Shown: positions 60,271-64,000 of the stretch, in pieces
Numbering within the stretch: position 1 is the first letter of the stretch
How the letters are laid out: every line of letters begins with the position of its first letter
DNA from: Planctomycetota bacterium
GTDB lineage: Bacteria; Planctomycetota; UBA1135; GCA-002686595
NCBI GenBank assembly: GCA_012960475.1
Contig: DUBE01000044.1
Coordinates: 1-64,000 of the forward strand
Direction: 5' to 3'
Length of the DNA: 64,000 nt
The notes under the pieces: model-generated
The model's database searches: none
Told to the model about the DNA's origin: nothing
Seen by the model: the letters and a program-made list of their open reading frames with translations, nothing else
Translations under genes and position numbers: made by a program

Positions 60271-61012
60271 TCCTGTTGTCCCCGCCGGCTTGCTCGGGTT
60301 CGGTACCCTTCGGCTTCAAAATCGCCCCTTCAAGAAATTCTTCGTTGGCAAGGTCTTCTCCGCTGAAGTCTTCGAATGCACGCTGTTTGCGTGCACCGGG
60401 CAGGGCCACACCGCCCACTTTGAGGGCTGTGCCAATTGCCTTTGATAAGAGGCTCTGGGGATCACCCAAGGCACCGTGCACGCTGCTGAAAACCAACTGC
60501 ATGACCGCATCGGCGATGTCGCAGGTGGAGAGCACAGAACGCAGGGTCAGTACCCGCGGATCCTTGTTGCCGTGGCGTTTGCGAATCACATCGAGGGCGC
60601 GATTCGCTCCCTCGCGGAAGTTCTGGAAGGCGACCTGTTCACGCCGGCGCAAGACCGTCGCCACGATGGAGAGGGTGTTCTCCACCGCCGCGTGCAGATT
60701 GCAACGTCGGGGGGGATCAAAGGTCGAGTGCACCGCGCCCCAGTCGATCAACTCCTTGAGGGTGGTGCTGGTGGCGCCGGAACTGATCGCGAGTTCGGCC
60801 GCGATTTCTTTGCTCGACATGGGCTTGCCTGCGAGCACTAGAAGACCCCAGATGCGTCCGTGGATCTGTTTGAAGCCAAAGGCCTTGAAGAACGCCTCGA
60901 AGGCCGGCAATTCCGCGGCCAGGTCGGGGGCCAGAAAGGGGACCAGTTCGGTTTGGGTGGTCTCGGTGGGGGGCTTCACGGGGGCGCTCAATGGAGTCGT
61001 CACAGATTTCAC
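60263..61012 (-). CDS. GbsR/MarR-family transcriptional regulator
   Basis: A 249-residue protein. Residues ~50-110 form a winged helix-turn-helix (RIWGLLVLAGKPMSSKEIAAE, then SSGATSTTLKELIDWGAVHS) of the GbsR type. The C-terminal ~140 residues are helical and of unknown function. As the first gene of the lipid cluster it probably controls it, sensing a lipid or precursor. The 130 nt upstream (61013-61142) must contain the promoter; I see no clear palindrome there. Confidence 0.85.
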   Translation of the reverse strand: MKSVTTPLSAPVKPPTETTQTELVPFLAPDLAAELPAFEAFFKAFGFKQIHGRIWGLLVLAGKPMSSKEIAAELAISSGATSTTLKELIDWGAVHSTFDPPRRCNLHAAVENTLSIVATVLRRREQVAFQNFREGANRALDVIRKRHGNKDPRVLTLRSVLSTCDIADAVMQLVFSSVHGALGDPQSLLSKAIGTALKVGGVALPGARKQRAFEDFSGEDLANEEFLEGAILKPKGTEPEQAGGDNRND

Positions 61013-61142
61013 GAATTCTTGATATCTGCGTAGGCAAGGGTTGTACGCCCTGGTGGGAGTGCCCGCAAGCCTTGAAGAGGAATCTCCCCCTCACAATTGG
61101 GGATTCCTATGCCCAGGTCCCGTCGATTCCCTCAGGACCTCT

Positions 61143-61829
61143 CTAAATGGTTGCAGGGGTCAAGATCCCGCGCAGCCAGATTCCCAGGGCGGTGATCTCT
61201 TCCGCCATTACCTGATGCTCCATGGGGTACTCCTCCCATTGCACCCCATAACCCAAGTCCTCGAGGCGCGCCCTGGCCTTGAGCCCCATTCCGTGGGTCA
61301 CCATGGGGTCCCGGGTGCCGTGGGCCTGGAAGATCGGAATGTTCTGGTTGACGGCTGTGCGTTCCGCTTCCAGGTCACAGTCTGCAGCGATGTAGGTCGA
61401 GAGCAGGATCAAACCCGCCAGGCGATCGGGGTGGCGCAGGGCCTGGTGCAGGGCGATGGCACCCCCCTGGCTGAACCCCGCCAAGACAATGCGTTCGGCC
61501 TCGATGCCTCGCGACCGTTCGCGCTCTATCAAGCGCACGAGGTGTTTCGCTGAGTTTCGCACCCCCAGCTCATCGACCTGGCGATCAAAGTCCATGGCCA
61601 GAATGTCATACCAGGCGGGCATGACCATGCCCCCGTTGACGGTTACGGGAATCTGGGGTGCGTGGGGGAAGATGAAACGAATGCCGTGGTCGTCAGGCAG
61701 GCCGAGTTCTCCAACGATGGGCGGAAAATCAAAACCGCTGGCACCTAGACCATGCAGCCAGATCACCGCAGAATCGGCGGGGCGGCCAGGTTCCATCACA
61801 ACGCATTCGAGCAGAGAGGAGGAAGTCAT
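61143..61829 (-). CDS. Carboxylesterase / phospholipase-type alpha/beta-hydrolase
   Basis: A 228-residue serine hydrolase of the acyl-protein thioesterase / EstB group. AVIWLHGLGASGFDF is the oxyanion segment, the nucleophile elbow is LAGFSQGGAIALHQ, AHGTRDPMVTHG supplies the Asp, and YPMEHQVMAEE the His. It could release chains from lipid or thioester. It sits between the lipid cluster and oleA on the same strand; start ATG 61829, 20 nt after the oleA stop. A tie to the pathway is inferred from position. Confidence 0.87.
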   Translation of the reverse strand: MTSSSLLECVVMEPGRPADSAVIWLHGLGASGFDFPPIVGELGLPDDHGIRFIFPHAPQIPVTVNGGMVMPAWYDILAMDFDRQVDELGVRNSAKHLVRLIERERSRGIEAERIVLAGFSQGGAIALHQALRHPDRLAGLILLSTYIAADCDLEAERTAVNQNIPIFQAHGTRDPMVTHGMGLKARARLEDLGYGVQWEEYPMEHQVMAEEITALGIWLRGILTPATI

Positions 61830-61849
61830 ATTCGGTTCTGGCCTTGTGT

Positions 61850-62890
61850 CTACCACTGAAGGGCCGTCATTCGGCAGTGCAAACCGCTGCCGATGCCCAG
61901 CAGGGCGACGCGCTCGCCCCGTTGAATAAAGCCCTCTTCCGCGGCCAGATACAATGTGGCGGGCAAAGACGCAGAGCCCATGTTTCCCAGTTTCTGCACG
62001 CTGGGGAAGTCCTTGTTGGGATCGAGTTCAAGAGTCTCAAGCAGTAACTTGCGATGGGCACTGCCAACTTGGTGTGTGATGATGCGATCGATGCTGTCTC
62101 GGGTCCAGTTCTGCTGGAACAGGAATTCTTCGAAGGTGCGTGCGGCCAGAGCGTTGCCCGCCTGCAGGAGAGCCTCGGAGTCGGTGACCATCACCAGTCC
62201 GCCATCTGCGGCACGATCGCCCGCGCAGAGCCCCACCGATTTGGTGTCTGCCTGGGCCGTGGAATCGAGCCATACATGGGATGTGCTGGCGAGTTCCTCG
62301 GCCACCAGCAAGACCGCCGCGCCCCCCGAGCCGATCGTCAGGGAGGCGTAGGCCTTCTTGAGAGCCTTGCGCGCTTCTCGGTCGTCTTCGATGGCCATCA
62401 AGGAGGCAATTGTGGTCTCGATCAATGGCCGCCCGTCTTCGCCGGTGGCGATCAGCGCCGCTTGGATCGAGCCGCCACGAATCGCCTGAGCCGCAACAGC
62501 CATGGCGTCAGCCACACCCAGGCAGGCGTTGGACAGATCAAAGGCCGCGCAACTGGGCGGCAGGCCTAAGCCCGCATGCACCACCGATGAGGTGGCGGGT
62601 TCGAGGAAGTCCCGGCAGACCCCGGCATGAATCAAGAGTCCGATCCGGCTGGGATCCAGGGTCGTACGCCCCAGGGCGTCCCTGGCGGCAGCGATGGAGA
62701 GGCTGCTGGGTTGGGTATCCAGAGGACAGAGCCGACGCTCGACGATGCCGCTCATCAGTTCAAGGCGGCCTCTGGAGAGACCCAGCCGGGTCAGCAGTGG
62801 CTCGATTCTCTGCTCCAACTCATCAGAAGTGACTCGTTCGGCGGGCAGTTCAAGTCCGAGGGCTTCGATACAGACCTTGCGCGGGGACAT
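61850..62890 (-). CDS. oleA: OleA-type thiolase (head-to-head acyl condensing enzyme)
   Basis: A 346-residue KAS III/thiolase-fold enzyme. The nucleophile is Cys123 (DLSNACLGVADAM), the His and Asn are His273 (ITHQVGSAHR) and Asn303 (KLGNMGSASL). The region GVCRDFLEPATSSVVH carries Glu97, which matches the diagnostic glutamate of OleA that enters the active site from the partner subunit. SGIVERRL is also OleA-like. It condenses two fatty acyl thioesters into a beta-keto acid for long-chain olefin synthesis. The gene is 20 kb from oleBCD. ATG 62890 is favoured. Confidence 0.85.
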   Translation of the reverse strand: MSPRKVCIEALGLELPAERVTSDELEQRIEPLLTRLGLSRGRLELMSGIVERRLCPLDTQPSSLSIAAARDALGRTTLDPSRIGLLIHAGVCRDFLEPATSSVVHAGLGLPPSCAAFDLSNACLGVADAMAVAAQAIRGGSIQAALIATGEDGRPLIETTIASLMAIEDDREARKALKKAYASLTIGSGGAAVLLVAEELASTSHVWLDSTAQADTKSVGLCAGDRAADGGLVMVTDSEALLQAGNALAARTFEEFLFQQNWTRDSIDRIITHQVGSAHRKLLLETLELDPNKDFPSVQKLGNMGSASLPATLYLAAEEGFIQRGERVALLGIGSGLHCRMTALQW

Positions 62891-63053
62891 GGTGCCGGAT
62901 CTTAGCTGGCGGACACCCCTTCCAGGCGACCAGGGAGGCGCTTTTGCTGGGTCCTCGCAGCGCCCGGGGTGGCCCCGGTTAGGATGCGGGACCCCCATTC
63001 GAAAAGGACCCCCCCCAACAATCGGGTTTCTTGCGGATTCCCTGTCTCTGGCT

Positions 63054-64000
63054 ATGCCCACCGAACCTGCTCCGTCCATTCTGCATGTGGACATGGATGC
63101 CTTCTATGTGTCCGTCGAAGTGCGGGACAATCCGTCCCTTGCTGGGCTGCCCGTGTGCGTGGGCGGGCCTGCCTCCGGGCGCGGGGTGATCTCAGCGGCG
63201 AGCTACGAGGCGCGTAAGTTTGGCGTGCACTCGGCCCTGCCCAGTGCCGAGGCGCGGCGGCGCTGCCCTGACCTGGTGCTCTTGCCCCCGGACTTCGACA
63301 AGTACACCACAGTCAGCCGCAAGGTGATGGACATCTTTCAGCGCTACACGCCGATGGTGGAACCTCTCTCCCTGGATGAGGCCTTCCTCGACATCAACGG
63401 CACTGAGCGTCTCTTTGGTGATGGAGAACAGGTGGGGCATATGATCCGCGCGGACATCCTGCGCGAAACCGGATTGGTGGCGTCAGTTGGAGTCGCGCCT
63501 ACCAAGTTCCTGGCCAAGATTGCCAGCGATCTGGACAAGCCCGATGGCTTCTGTGTGATTCGGCCTGCGGAGATTCGGGAAGTTCTCGATCCCTTGCCGG
63601 TCTCCAAGATCTTTGGGGTGGGTCCGCGCATGACCCAGAGACTGAATGGGTTGGGCGTGGAGACTGTGGGGGATTTGGCCAGGCTTGAGCGCGATGAAGT
63701 CAGCCGCCGTTTTGGAGCCACAGGCATTTGGATTCATGATTTGGCCCACGGTATAGACAACCGTCGAGTGAACCCCGTTCGTGAAGAGAAATCTCATGGT
63801 ATGGAACGGACCTTTGCGGAGGACCTTGCCGATCGGACCGAGTTGCGCCAGTTCTTGCTGTCTTTCTGTGAAGAGGTAGCTTTCACTTTGAGAGACAAGG
63901 GCTTGCGGGGACGGACCGTGACTCTCAAGGCGCGCTTCAGTGATTTCCGCACTGTGACCCGCTCCAAGACCCTGGATTATCCCACCAACCTCGGGCCGCG
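63054..64000 (+). CDS. dinB: DNA polymerase IV (Y family), 3' end beyond window
   Basis: The first 315 residues of a translesion polymerase. HVDMDAFYVSVE is the first catalytic motif, SLDEAFLDI carries the catalytic Asp-Glu pair, and SVGVAPTKFLAKIASDLDKPDG and IFGVGPRMTQRLNGLGV are the fingers/thumb and helix-hairpin-helix segments. ATG 63054. It is divergent from oleA over 163 nt. No SOS (LexA) box was recognised there. Confidence 0.97.
   Translation, partial: MPTEPAPSILHVDMDAFYVSVEVRDNPSLAGLPVCVGGPASGRGVISAASYEARKFGVHSALPSAEARRRCPDLVLLPPDFDKYTTVSRKVMDIFQRYTPMVEPLSLDEAFLDINGTERLFGDGEQVGHMIRADILRETGLVASVGVAPTKFLAKIASDLDKPDGFCVIRPAEIREVLDPLPVSKIFGVGPRMTQRLNGLGVETVGDLARLERDEVSRRFGATGIWIHDLAHGIDNRRVNPVREEKSHGMERTFAEDLADRTELRQFLLSFCEEVAFTLRDKGLRGRTVTLKARFSDFRTVTRSKTLDYPTNLGP

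Noticed and set aside
1-64000. CRISPR arrays, transposases or prophage
   Set aside because: No regularly spaced direct repeats, IS ends with transposase frames, integrase or phage structural genes were seen.

Overview
The window is a high-GC bacterial chromosome segment with genes packed on both strands, many joined by 1-8 nt overlaps. The gene content suggests an uncultured Planctomycetota or close PVC relative: three formylglycine-type sulfatases, a sialate O-acetylesterase, a DUF1570-type HExxH protein with a TPR-like tail, lipoproteins with MORN, beta-propeller or carboxypeptidase-regulatory repeats, a type III glutamine synthetase, and long-chain olefin (ole) genes. This placement is an inference from gene families; there is no rRNA gene in the window.

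Layout. 1-16 kb: a truncated thioredoxin-like secreted protein, a DUF4863 cupin, a large membrane protein, queF, an esterase, add and gltX (divergent), an anti-sigma/FecR fusion, a metallophosphoesterase, a beta-propeller protein, a carboxypeptidase-regulatory repeat protein, a Ppx/GppA phosphatase, a small lipoprotein, and a ChrR-type cupin overlapping a cysteine dioxygenase. At 16.1 kb there is a tRNA-Met(CAT) with a terminator. 16-21 kb: a sialate esterase, a nitronate monooxygenase-like protein, and a TlpA-like thioredoxin whose active site is W-TGA-G-P-C, a probable selenoprotein with a SECIS-like hairpin just after the TGA. 20.6-27.7 kb: a five-gene heavy-metal efflux operon (His-rich protein, outer-membrane factor, membrane fusion protein, RND pump, His-rich lipoprotein). 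28-39 kb: a thioesterase-like protein, a lipase, the DUF1570 protein, a ferrochelatase fused to a four-helix membrane domain, a MORN lipoprotein, glutamine synthetase III, an M1 aminopeptidase and an AlkA-like glycosylase.

38.6-42.3 kb holds oleB-oleC-oleD (minus strand), with oleA 20 kb away at 61.9-62.9 kb. Three sulfatases lie at 42.4-48.6 kb. They are interrupted by a compositionally foreign ~0.9 kb patch carrying an SDR gene and a truncated Lrp/AsnC gene. After a phosphopantetheinyl transferase, an HD protein, a glycosyltransferase and a VWA lipoprotein comes the most notable locus, 53.8-61.0 kb on the minus strand: a GbsR/MarR-type regulator, a FabF-type ketosynthase, a dedicated ACP, two CrtI-like (phytoene-desaturase family) flavoproteins, then FabG-, FabZ- and FabI-like enzymes. 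This is a self-contained type II fatty-acid assembly line with built-in flavin desaturase/isomerase-type enzymes, of the general kind proposed for ladderane or other unusual polyunsaturated lipids. It is followed by a carboxylesterase and oleA, so its acyl products may feed head-to-head hydrocarbon formation (OleA, then OleD, OleC and OleB). The window ends inside dinB.
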